64,000 bases of DNA from Planctomycetales bacterium (GTDB lineage Bacteria > Planctomycetota > Planctomycetia > Planctomycetales > Planctomycetaceae), in contig JAPLOA010000086.1 in the NCBI GenBank assembly GCA_026400835.1, forward strand, positions 50,337 through 114,336, in the 5' to 3' direction. The position numbers and the translations under genes were made by a program. Shown here one piece after another: positions 8,118 through 16,239 of this stretch. The notes below the pieces were generated by a model. The model was given only the letters and a program-made list of their open reading frames with translations, did not search any database and had not been told where the DNA came from. Every line of letters begins with the position of its first letter. Within the stretch, counting starts at the first letter, position 1.

Positions 8118-10391
8118 TTACTTGATTGGCACCAGTTGCACTGCGTCGGCGTGAACATTCCCCTGAGCACCTTTCGTGAACAATTCCACGGTGCCTTTTG
8201 TTCCCGCACTGACGTCGATGAGGCCGATGGAATGGAAGCCGTTGTCTAATCCGGCAGGCTCGGTCATGTTGACCGTAGTCTCCTGTGACTTGCCGTTCAC
8301 GGTCAGCTTGACACGCGCCGTTTTCGCGCGATTTTCATGGGGCAGCCACGCAATGCGAACATCGTAACGCCCGCTTTCGGACACTTCGAACGGAAACCTG
8401 ATCGTGGCCACATCGCCGGATGCATAAACGTAACCGTATCCAACATAGCCCTTCAGTCCGGTGCCTTCAGTCCACGTTCCGACTTTTTCGGCGGCGCGGT
8501 CGTCGATAACGATTCCACCCAGCTTGGCGGCATTCAGGCCAGTTGGCGGTCCCATGGATCCAGCCAGTTCCATCGCGTCATCCGGAATCTGCACTTTGTC
8601 ATAAACTGTCTCCCGGCGAGCTTTCCCGGGCAGCTTCAACAGATCCAGCAGTTCTGCCAGATAGCGATCATGGACTTCGCGAGGAGTACACTCGTTAAAC
8701 ACGCAAACGCTGGCAGCTCGTCCTACGACTTCACCCATCATGCCGCAGGTCTTCATCACGCGAGTCGTCCCGAGAGCTTCATGAGTGACGCTGATGTTGC
8801 GTCCGGCCATAAACAGGTTGTCGATATTGCGTGAGTAGAAGCAACGGTACGGAACCGGATACCCATAATTGCGATCGATACGCTGGTCATGCACCGCAAT
8901 GCTGATGAACGGATTGTCCGGAAACTTTTTGGCGTACTGATCCTTCGGATAGTGAAGATCGATCGACCAGGTGCTCGGCACGCATCCGTCGGCGAATTCC
9001 TTTTTCGAAACAACGTCATCCTGAGTCAGCACAAGATCGCCCATCAGCCGCCGTGATTCTCGCGGACCGCCGATGTAAGCCACCCAGGTGAGGATCGCCG
9101 TCTTGTGTTTATCGGCTCCGTCGCGATTCTTCATGGCATTGAACGCACCGAAGACCGCTCGCAGATTCCAATCCCGGATGCCTTCTGAATCGCCGATGGC
9201 GTCTTTATCAAAGCCGCTCTCCCAGAACCATTGACCGTGGTGGTCGCGAGGGTACGGAAAGTCGTCCATCGTCAGATCTAATGCCCACGGAGTTTCCGGA
9301 AATGTTGCGGGCTCCTTGAGTTCATCCCAGGCCCACATGTTGCTCATTCCCATGCGGCCTTTTTCTTCCATCTCCCAGTCCGCATTGGCCAGATAACCAA
9401 TTGTGCCGTGGCCCGTGCAATCGCTGAACAGTCGACCAAAGAATTCCGAATGCTCACTCGTGCGAGTGTTGAAAGCGGTAACTGACACGATATGGTTGTT
9501 CTCAGTCTTCACGGCGTAAGCGTGATGATTCAAAAACAGATCGATGTTCTTTTCAGCGCGAACGACCTTCTCTTTCAGGTCGTCGCCAAACTCTTCGGCT
9601 CGACCTGGAGACTTTGTCGCTTTATCCGCGAACTCCTCGATGATCTCGCCGATGCGAGGAAACTTGCCGCGACGAATATTGCCCATCGCCCAGACTCGAA
9701 CTTCACTGCTGCCGTTGCCGCCGAGCACCGGGCGATCCTGAATCAATGCGACCTTGCAGCCCATACGAGCTGCTGAGATCGCTGCTCCCATACCGGCGTA
9801 ACCACCACCGACAACAACCAGATCGTAGCCCTCGCGTTTTGTTGGATCGGCATTCAGTCCAAGTTGTTCACGACGCCAGCCGGACAGCGGTTCTCTGTCG
9901 TTCGGCGGACCGTTCTTTGCAATTTCAGAGTCGGCCTTTGTAAAGAAGATCGCATCGCAACGACCGTTGAAGCCTGTCAGGTCATGCAGAGCAATTGCGA
10001 CGGTCTTCTGAGTAATCTCGACTGTGCCGCCATTCTGCCAGCCCCATTCCACGCCGGTTGTTCCCAATGTTTCGCTGAGCGGCTTGCCGTTGACCAGAAC
10101 CTGAAATCGTCCCGGCTGCCCCTGGGCCTTCCAGCGAGCAACCCAGTCTCTGGTCCTGACGAAAACTTTATAGGTGCCGGTTTCTGCGAACTCCACAGCG
10201 GTTGAAGCATCAAGCACCGGTTTGCCCAGCCCATGAGCCAGCATATACGGCGAACCCATCTCACGGATGAACTGAGTATCCAGACTCCAGCCGCCGGGAT
10301 TGTTGAAGCTCTCGGCTTCGACCAGAACATCGCCGGCGAATCCGGAGACTGTAGTGAGAACGATGAACATTAATGTCATCAAAGAACGCAT
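8118..10391 (-). CDS. Secreted FAD-dependent oxidoreductase with flanking sugar-binding-like domains
   Basis: The 757-residue protein has a Sec signal peptide (cleavage about residue 19-20). Residues about 25-150 form a beta-sandwich typical of carbohydrate-binding or golvesin/xanthan-lyase-associated domains. A FAD-binding Rossmann motif, VVVGGGYAGMGAA, lies near 193, and the body of the protein matches the FAD_oxidored (PF12831) group. The C terminus (about 615-757) is a second golvesin C-terminal-like domain ending HADAVQLVPI. Such proteins are very common in Planctomycetes and presumably oxidise or isomerise sugars outside the cytoplasm; the substrate is unknown. It stands alone, with 880 bases of non-coding DNA upstream. 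Confidence 0.88.
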   Translation of the reverse strand: MRSLMTLMFIVLTTVSGFAGDVLVEAESFNNPGGWSLDTQFIREMGSPYMLAHGLGKPVLDASTAVEFAETGTYKVFVRTRDWVARWKAQGQPGRFQVLVNGKPLSETLGTTGVEWGWQNGGTVEITQKTVAIALHDLTGFNGRCDAIFFTKADSEIAKNGPPNDREPLSGWRREQLGLNADPTKREGYDLVVVGGGYAGMGAAISAARMGCKVALIQDRPVLGGNGSSEVRVWAMGNIRRGKFPRIGEIIEEFADKATKSPGRAEEFGDDLKEKVVRAEKNIDLFLNHHAYAVKTENNHIVSVTAFNTRTSEHSEFFGRLFSDCTGHGTIGYLANADWEMEEKGRMGMSNMWAWDELKEPATFPETPWALDLTMDDFPYPRDHHGQWFWESGFDKDAIGDSEGIRDWNLRAVFGAFNAMKNRDGADKHKTAILTWVAYIGGPRESRRLMGDLVLTQDDVVSKKEFADGCVPSTWSIDLHYPKDQYAKKFPDNPFISIAVHDQRIDRNYGYPVPYRCFYSRNIDNLFMAGRNISVTHEALGTTRVMKTCGMMGEVVGRAASVCVFNECTPREVHDRYLAELLDLLKLPGKARRETVYDKVQIPDDAMELAGSMGPPTGLNAAKLGGIVIDDRAAEKVGTWTEGTGLKGYVGYGYVYASGDVATIRFPFEVSESGRYDVRIAWLPHENRAKTARVKLTVNGKSQETTVNMTEPAGLDNGFHSIGLIDVSAGTKGTVELFTKGAQGNVHADAVQLVPIK

Positions 10392-11274
10392 ACAAAATTC
10401 CCCTGGGTGTAACCCGATTCAATGTGTAGTCACAACTTAGGCAGCGGCTGGCAAACAACCTACCAGTCAAGCGAGAGGCCGGTGTGAGCCGGTCAGTACT
10501 TTCGACTCAAGTTCATGTCAAAAGCTAAGGTATTTCTTTTCGACGCTCCTGCCTCAGTGTCGTCACAACTCGACGTACCTTGAAGTCTGAGTCGTTGATT
10601 CGGTGCGATGGGCCGCATGAACTCGCCGGCCGTTAACGCATGATACCGAGCATCTCGAAAGATGCTCTAACGCGCAAAGCTCAGTTCAGCCTGTTGGCAC
10701 AGAATTTTCAAGTTGAATAAATCGGTTGAGTATTTTCCGGCTGGAGACTCGGAGTGGTCATGGATGGTTGGCTGGCAGGGGAATCGGCGGAAGTCATCCG
10801 AGTTGAGACGGTGAGCTCGCGCTTTGTGAACGTGTTGGGTCTCAGAGTGATCCTTGGCGTGTGGGCGACCCGACGAAAGGTCTGCTAATCGAACCCTGAT
10901 GTCGCGGATGTGACCGACTACTGCCTGATGGCACCGACGACTGCGTTGATCGTTCCGAGACATTGCCGTGGCCCACGGCAAGAGAGATTCTGTGTGGTGG
11001 CGGTAGCAGCATCGGGCTGATCAAGCCCCGGCGGATGCCTTGCTCGGCGGTTGTCCCCTGTCAGATAAGCGTCAGGCCCTCAATTTTCGAATTCTTCTCT
11101 GTTTGAGCCGGAACATCCGTTTTCTAAACGTAAGAACATGATATTTTTATGAAATAGCCATTGTTTACGGCATATCCGCCGTTTTTTTGTGTTCATGTTA
11201 AGTGCTTTGTTCACATTCAGGGAAAGTGTATTGGACGCCCTGAGTGCCTGTCTTTTTCTTTAGGGGGCTGAATT
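10392..11274. other. Long intergenic spacer (883 bases)
   Basis: The spacer separates the leftward FAD oxidoreductase from the rightward DUF1559 cassettes. Open frames inside it (for example 10667-10981 leftward) have no recognisable composition or start signal and are not accepted. It contains a perfect 8-bp hairpin at 10648-10667. An AT-rich segment at about 11100-11230 has a small CGGC/GCCG stem and a T7 run near 11173-11187, which could be part of a leader for the DUF1559 gene. No tRNA or known RNA was recognised. Confidence 0.5.
10648..10667. other. Perfect 8-bp hairpin in the spacer
   Basis: GAGCATCT pairs with AGATGCTC around the tetraloop CGAA. There is no T-run on either side, so it is not an obvious terminator. 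It could be part of a small RNA or be chance. Confidence 0.4.
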
Positions 11275-12243
11275 ATGAACCGACTTCGCCATCGTGGTTT
11301 CACGTTGATCGAATTGCTTGTGGTCATTGCGATCATTGCAATCCTGATCGCATTACTGCTTCCTGCGGTGCAACAGGCTCGCGAATCTGCCAGAAGGACA
11401 CAGTGCAAGAACAACCTTAAGCAACTTGGGCTTGCGTTTCACAATTATCACGACACGTTCAAGATGTTTCCCCCGGCGGCAACGATTGCTCGAAACAGTA
11501 CTCCAGCGACCAATCGGATTATGGATCAGCCAGACGCCTGGGGATGGCCGCTCCGCCTGCTGCCCGGCATCGAGCAGGCCAATCTCTATAATCAGATCGG
11601 GGTGGGTACGACTGTTCGAACACCGCACACGGCCATGACGAATCTGATTGACTATTCGACGTCAAATCCAGGCAGTGTTGAAAAGCTGCTGACAACCACG
11701 ATTCCAACATTCTTGTGCCCATCGGCATCAGGCCCGGTGCTCAATAAATATCAACAGAATCTTGGGACTTTGATGTATGCGTTAAATAGCCGTGTCGCAA
11801 CGTATCCGGATGGTTCTGTGCCCTACTGCATGACTCTCAGCGACTTCGTGGATGGCACCACGAATACAATCCTCGCTGGTGAAAAAGCGCTGATGGACAA
11901 ACCGTTTCTGGCTATTGGAACTAACTGGGGGAACTACCGTCCCGCTGCTGCGGCCCGAATTCAGATTATTCACCATGCTCGGCCGATGAATACGCCGTTC
12001 GATGGGACTCATGATCCTGCGACCAACACGTACATAGAGAACACTCCAAACCTGGTGACACGCTGCGTGATGGCTAGTGCTCATGTCGGAGGTGCTCAGG
12101 TTGTGCTTGCTGACGGGTCGGTCAAGTTCATCAGTGAGAACATTCAAAGTGACCCACAGGCGAACAATGGAGTGCTGAGCGGCAATTTTATCTATCAGAA
12201 CCTGTTCAATCTCAATGACCGAAACACCATTGGTGAATTCTGA
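11275..12243 (+). CDS. DUF1559 prepilin-like protein
   Basis: This is a complete 322-residue member. It starts at ATG 11275, behind an AGGGGG ribosome site with a 7-base spacer. Residues 8-29 form the prepilin-like hydrophobic segment ([17 protein letters not shown]), followed by [12 protein letters not shown]. The C-terminal H-x9-DG motif is present (His269, DG at 279-280), followed by VKFISENI. An internal DGTTNT motif near 194 is also typical. It is followed 60 bases later by a small lipoprotein and then by a second such pair, making a tandem cassette. Its function is unknown; export by a type II/IV-pilin-like route is inferred from the N terminus. Confidence 0.95.
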   Translation: MNRLRHRGFTLIELLVVIAIIAILIALLLPAVQQARESARRTQCKNNLKQLGLAFHNYHDTFKMFPPAATIARNSTPATNRIMDQPDAWGWPLRLLPGIEQANLYNQIGVGTTVRTPHTAMTNLIDYSTSNPGSVEKLLTTTIPTFLCPSASGPVLNKYQQNLGTLMYALNSRVATYPDGSVPYCMTLSDFVDGTTNTILAGEKALMDKPFLAIGTNWGNYRPAAAARIQIIHHARPMNTPFDGTHDPATNTYIENTPNLVTRCVMASAHVGGAQVVLADGSVKFISENIQSDPQANNGVLSGNFIYQNLFNLNDRNTIGEF

Positions 12244-12303
12244 TGTTTGCGATCAGGGTGTGTTTGATAAAGCTGGTTAGGCCCATTTGCTGAGGACTTT
12301 TTT

Positions 12304-12804
12304 GTGCAATTGATTCAGAGATGTTTTGCCGGGGGTTCGTTAGGAATTCTGCTGCTGGCGGGTTGCGGAGATGGGCGACCGTCTCTGGTGCCGATCAACG
12401 GAACTGTCACGCTCAACGGCACACCGGTCGAGGGTGCTCAGTTGGGTTTCGAGCCCCAGGAAATTGAGGGCTACAGTCGTCCATCAATGGCAATCACTGA
12501 TGCTCAGGGGAAATTCACCATTGGGACTTATGACAAGGCCGACGGTATTCCCGCAGGGTCTTACAAGGTGTCCGTCTTCAAGCGTGACGTGGTGAGTAAA
12601 CTGCCAGAGAATTTCAACAGTGAAGACACCGCCAGTAGTGTCGTGCCAGTCACTTACAAGTGGGCTGTCCCCCAAAAGTATTCAACGACGCTGGACTCTG
12701 GCATTACCGTTGAAATCAGTTCCAGCGGTATGAAGCCTGATACCATCGCTCTCACCGGTGAAGCGGAGGTTCAGACGTCTGGACCAGCGGCGAATGCTCC
12801 TTAG
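12304..12804 (+). CDS. Small lipoprotein paired with DUF1559
   Basis: The 166-residue protein starts at GTG 12304; the lipobox LAGC places the lipidated Cys at residue 22. The mature part has the transthyretin or carboxypeptidase-regulatory-like pattern: NGTVTLNGTPVEGAQL near 34 and TDAQGKFTIGTYDKADGIPAG near 62, then SYKVSV. These motifs closely parallel the lipoproteins at 891-1328 and 14017-14409, indicating a paralogous set. It probably sits at a membrane surface next to the product of the preceding DUF1559 gene. It has no visible catalytic residues. Confidence 0.85.
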   Translation: MQLIQRCFAGGSLGILLLAGCGDGRPSLVPINGTVTLNGTPVEGAQLGFEPQEIEGYSRPSMAITDAQGKFTIGTYDKADGIPAGSYKVSVFKRDVVSKLPENFNSEDTASSVVPVTYKWAVPQKYSTTLDSGITVEISSSGMKPDTIALTGEAEVQTSGPAANAP

Positions 12805-12970
12805 ACCGCCGAACATAACAGAGGCCCCACCGGGACTAACTCCCGAACGTCTCAAGAATGTCTGATGAAAAACCAACGACAGGGAAACTGTCCGGGTGTC
12901 GTCAGAGCCCGTTTATGAATTCGTTATTTTCCCTTAAATCTTAACTCTTCGTTTTGCTGGAGTCTTTCCT

Positions 12971-13927
12971 ATGAAGAAGCGCGTGCGTGGATTCACGCTG
13001 ATAGAGTTGTTGGTTGTGATTGCCATTATTGCAATCCTGATCGCTTTGCTTTTGCCAGCCGTACAGCAGGCTCGTGAAGCAGCCCGAAGAACTCAGTGCA
13101 AAAACAATCTCAAACAGTGGGGTTTGGCTCTCCACAATTATCACGACACCTTCCTCGTGTTCCCGATTGGTGCGATGGGGCTGGATGCTCTGGCCAATGT
13201 ACGTCCTCAGGGGAACAACCTGGGCTGGCATGTCCGGGTATTGCCATATCTGGAGCAAACCGCTCTTTACGCGCGTTTCGATTTCAGCAGCCATTACAAT
13301 GCCACGACACCGATCAACAACCAGGTGTTGAGAGAACAGCAGTTTGACGCATTGTTCTGCCCAAGTGCCCGCACGATTAATCGTCAGCCCTCCAGTGTTG
13401 CTGAAGGCTGGACGGTTCACTACTACGGCGTGGCTGGTGCGAAAGATGCCGTCGAGACGACTCGCAAGTTCGCGATGCAGAACAACACCTTTCCGCGTCC
13501 AAACTTTGATTCGGATCATGGGCAAGTGGCGATAACCGGGATTCTGTTCCGCAACAGCAAGGTTGGTATCCGCGACATTACTGATGGCACAACAAACACG
13601 CTGATGGTTGGCGAAATTTCCGGTACTCCGCTGAACGATACTGGCAATAATCCAGCACGAGCATGGCCCCAGGGGGCCAGCAATGAAGTTGCTTCGGTTG
13701 CCGTGTACTCCTGTAAGAACGTGCGGTGGGGTATTGGACTGGCACGCTACACTTCAGGCAATCTGAACTTTCTCTTCAACGATCAGCGTTTCGGCAGCAA
13801 TCACACTGGTGGCGCACAATTCCTTCTGGGTGACGGTGCCGTGAAGTTTGTTTCAGAAAACATTGACTTCAACCTCTACCAGTCGCTCGCAACCCGCGAC
13901 GGCGGCGAAGTTGTTTCCGAGTTCTGA
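12971..13927 (+). CDS. DUF1559 prepilin-like protein
   Basis: The 318-residue paralogue of the 11275 gene starts at ATG 12971 with GGAG about 8 bases upstream. Its N terminus ([17 protein letters not shown] at 7-23, then the [14 protein letters not shown] signature) is almost identical to the other two copies, while the middle diverges strongly. The H-x9-DG motif is present near residues 276-287 ([12 protein letters not shown]), followed by VKFVSENI. A stem-loop with a T-rich tail follows the stop (13957-13999), before the next lipoprotein gene. Its function is unknown, as for the family. Confidence 0.95.
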   Translation: MKKRVRGFTLIELLVVIAIIAILIALLLPAVQQAREAARRTQCKNNLKQWGLALHNYHDTFLVFPIGAMGLDALANVRPQGNNLGWHVRVLPYLEQTALYARFDFSSHYNATTPINNQVLREQQFDALFCPSARTINRQPSSVAEGWTVHYYGVAGAKDAVETTRKFAMQNNTFPRPNFDSDHGQVAITGILFRNSKVGIRDITDGTTNTLMVGEISGTPLNDTGNNPARAWPQGASNEVASVAVYSCKNVRWGIGLARYTSGNLNFLFNDQRFGSNHTGGAQFLLGDGAVKFVSENIDFNLYQSLATRDGGEVVSEF

Positions 13928-13956
13928 TCCTGGTGGAACGACAGTTTTCTGACCTG

Positions 13957-13999
13957 AAATGCTGTCCTGCCCTGGTGTGGCTCGACAGCATTTTCTTTT
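13957..13999 (+). terminator. Intrinsic terminator or attenuator between DUF1559 and lipoprotein genes
   Basis: AAATGCTGTC (13957-13966) pairs perfectly with GACAGCATTT (13984-13993) around a 17-base loop, and is followed by TTCTTTTT. It sits 30 bases after the DUF1559 stop and 18 bases before the next ATG, so it could reduce read-through into the lipoprotein gene rather than end the operon fully. Confidence 0.6.
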
Positions 14000-14016
14000 T
14001 CCGACAGAGTTAAATC

Positions 14017-14409
14017 ATGTGCAGAGTCCTGGTGGCATTGTCATTTTTTTCATTGTGTCTTGCGGGATGCGGTCGTGATGATGGCCGTGATCCTCTTTCG
14101 GGAAACGTCACCTTTGACGGGAAACCACTGGTCTATGGCGAAATCGTCTTTCGTCCAGCAAAGGGGCCGGAAGGATCTGCAACGGTACGTGACGGAAAAT
14201 ACAGCACTGATGAAGGTGGCCAGGGAATTACGAAGGGCCCGAATACGATGATCATCACAGGCTACGCGGCGGAGCCCGTTTCGAATGCTGACGAAACGAA
14301 AGTGACGGAAGCCGCTCCACCCTTATTCACTGGTTATCAACAGGAAGTCGACCTCAATTCGGAATCCTTCGATATTGCGGTGCCAGCTGAAGCCGCCGCG
14401 AAGAAATAG
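14017..14409 (+). CDS. Small lipoprotein paired with DUF1559
   Basis: The 130-residue lipoprotein has lipobox LAGC (Cys18). The mature domain shows the same beta-sandwich pattern as its two relatives in this window: SGNVTFDGKPLVYGEIVF near 29, then a short loop and a C-terminal strand rich in Glu and Ala. It is the last gene of the tandem cassette series and is followed by a hairpin at 14508-14535. Function unknown. Confidence 0.82.
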   Translation: MCRVLVALSFFSLCLAGCGRDDGRDPLSGNVTFDGKPLVYGEIVFRPAKGPEGSATVRDGKYSTDEGGQGITKGPNTMIITGYAAEPVSNADETKVTEAAPPLFTGYQQEVDLNSESFDIAVPAEAAAKK

Positions 14410-14778
14410 TGTGCGTTCACGTCAGCAGCAGTTGAGATCTCTCAGTTTTGATCGGTTTCACACGGCTGCGCTTCCCAGACGCAGCATTAACCCGATTGTT
14501 TTCCGGCAAGGTGCAGACGCTGGTGTCTGCACCTTAAACTGGCCGTCGATTGGCGTACTTTCATCACCCTTTGTTCGCATTCTTTTGGCAACAAAGCATT
14601 CGAATGCCTGAGTTGTCTTCGTCGGCCTGCATCAGGCTGTCTTTGCTGCACGACAGCATTCGACCTCGAAATAAGAAGCGCATTGCGTAGTGATCTCAAC
14701 AAGACATTTCCGCAGCGTCTTCTTCATTAAACAACCCTCTGCAAACCGGCTGCTTGCAATGCCGTGATTCCGCTGTCT
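14410..14778. other. Convergent intergenic spacer (369 bases) with hairpin
   Basis: This lies between the rightward lipoprotein and the leftward DUF1552 gene. Apart from the 11-bp perfect hairpin at 14508-14535, no feature is supported. Confidence 0.6.
14508..14535. terminator. Probable terminator hairpin without a strong T-run
   Basis: AAGGTGCAGAC (14508-14518) and GTCTGCACCTT (14525-14535) form a perfect 11-bp stem with a 6-base loop, between two converging genes. There is no clear uridine tract on either strand, so an intrinsic terminator role is only inferred from the stem and position. Confidence 0.5.
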
Positions 14779-16149
14779 TCAGGTCAGAGATAGACTACCG
14801 TTCGAATCACCAAACTGCGTCGTCTCGGTGCCGAACGTATTCAGCATTGAAACAAACAGATTGGACATTGGCTGCGAAGGAGCTTTCAGGAAGCGACCTG
14901 TCTTTATCTTTCCTCCCGCATGCCCTGCCAGAATTACCGGCAGGTTTTCGTGTGAGTGTCTGTTCCCATCAGCAATCGCGCCGCCATAGACGATCATTGA
15001 ATTGTGCAGCAACGAGTTCCCGTCAGTGTCGATCGTGCTGGCCATGCGATCCAGGAATCTCCCAAAGCGTGAAATATAGAAGCGATCGATCTGAGCTACT
15101 TTCTTCGCCAGCTCCGGCTCCTGCTGGTAATGCGTCAGATGATGATGGCCTTCACGAATTCCGATCTGAGGAAATGTGCGGTTGCTTCCATCATAGGCCA
15201 ATAGCAGCGTGGCAACTCGGGTACTGTCGGTCTGAAACGCCACGATCAGCATGTCGTACATCAGATCGATGTAGTCACCAAAGTCGGCCGGAATTCCGGC
15301 TGGAGTGCTGTGATCGACATCGGGCAGCTGGTTGTGAGTCTCGGCCGCTTTCAGCCGTAGTTCCATGTCGCGAATAACGGTCAGATACTCGTCAAACTTC
15401 TGCCGATCCTCAACGCCGATGGCTTTCTGCAGATCCGAGGCTTCTTCCAGAACGAAGTCCAGGACGCTGCGTTGAGTCTTCTGGCGCAGTTCGTAATTCT
15501 TCCGCCGCTCGGCACGATCTCCCGAACCAAACAAACGCTCAAAGACAAGCCGCGGATTCGCCTCCGGCGTGACCGGCGTCGTGGGTGAGCTCCATGCAAG
15601 GTTGTACTGATACGCACACGCATAGCCGGAATCACAGCTGCCCGAATTGCGGATCAGGTCCGATGATAATTCCAGCGATGAAAACCGAGTTAACCGGCCG
15701 GCTGTCCGGGCTGCCACCTGATCGACGGAGACGCCCACAAAAATATCATTGCCCGCCGTCTTGCGTGCTCGCGCCCCCGTCAGAAACGTCGCACTGGCTC
15801 GCGCGTGATCGCCGGCCCCGTCGCGCCCCGCCGTGGCGTTGATATGATCGAGACCGCTGATCACCTGGAAGTGTGCTTTGATTCCAGACAGTGGCTCCAT
15901 TGTTGAGTTGAGCTGAAAATCGTCGGTCGGAAACCAATGGTCCTGCTGCACGCCATTCGGAATTGACATAAATGCCATCCGCAAGGGAGCACCCGATTCA
16001 GTGGTGGCCACTCCGGAAATCGCTGGCTGAGCCCCCAACACGGTTCGCGGCTGCAACGACGCCAATGCCGGCAGTGCAACTGAGACTCCAAGTCCCCGGA
16101 GAAAGCGTCGACGACTGGCAAGGTTTGACCGAAGAGTTTTCTGATTCAT
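14779..16149 (-). CDS. DUF1552 protein with Tat-type signal
   Basis: The start is placed at ATG 16149, giving 456 residues; an in-frame extension to 16227 lacks signal character. The N terminus carries a twin-arginine-type motif (SRRRFLRGLGV, about residues 11-21), so the protein is likely exported folded. The rest matches DUF1552, a planctomycete/verrucomicrobial family of the DUF1501/sulfatase-like group: GLDHINA near 84, a DYIDLMYDMLI segment near 275 and HNSMIVYGG near 375. Members almost always sit beside a DUF1592/DUF1588 cytochrome, as here, where the cytochrome gene lies 90 bases upstream in the same direction. The reaction is unknown. Confidence 0.9.
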   Translation of the reverse strand: MNQKTLRSNLASRRRFLRGLGVSVALPALASLQPRTVLGAQPAISGVATTESGAPLRMAFMSIPNGVQQDHWFPTDDFQLNSTMEPLSGIKAHFQVISGLDHINATAGRDGAGDHARASATFLTGARARKTAGNDIFVGVSVDQVAARTAGRLTRFSSLELSSDLIRNSGSCDSGYACAYQYNLAWSSPTTPVTPEANPRLVFERLFGSGDRAERRKNYELRQKTQRSVLDFVLEEASDLQKAIGVEDRQKFDEYLTVIRDMELRLKAAETHNQLPDVDHSTPAGIPADFGDYIDLMYDMLIVAFQTDSTRVATLLLAYDGSNRTFPQIGIREGHHHLTHYQQEPELAKKVAQIDRFYISRFGRFLDRMASTIDTDGNSLLHNSMIVYGGAIADGNRHSHENLPVILAGHAGGKIKTGRFLKAPSQPMSNLFVSMLNTFGTETTQFGDSNGSLSLT

Positions 16150-16239
16150 CACAAAGCTCCAGTACACGGCATCTCGGTAGGCTGGACATTCCTGTCCGAC
16201 TACGATTCGAAGACCAGGAACACCCATCGTACCGCAACA

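Noticed and set aside
10667..10981. Leftward open frame in the long spacer
   Set aside because: Composition is unlike the genes around it, with no ribosome site and no recognisable motif.
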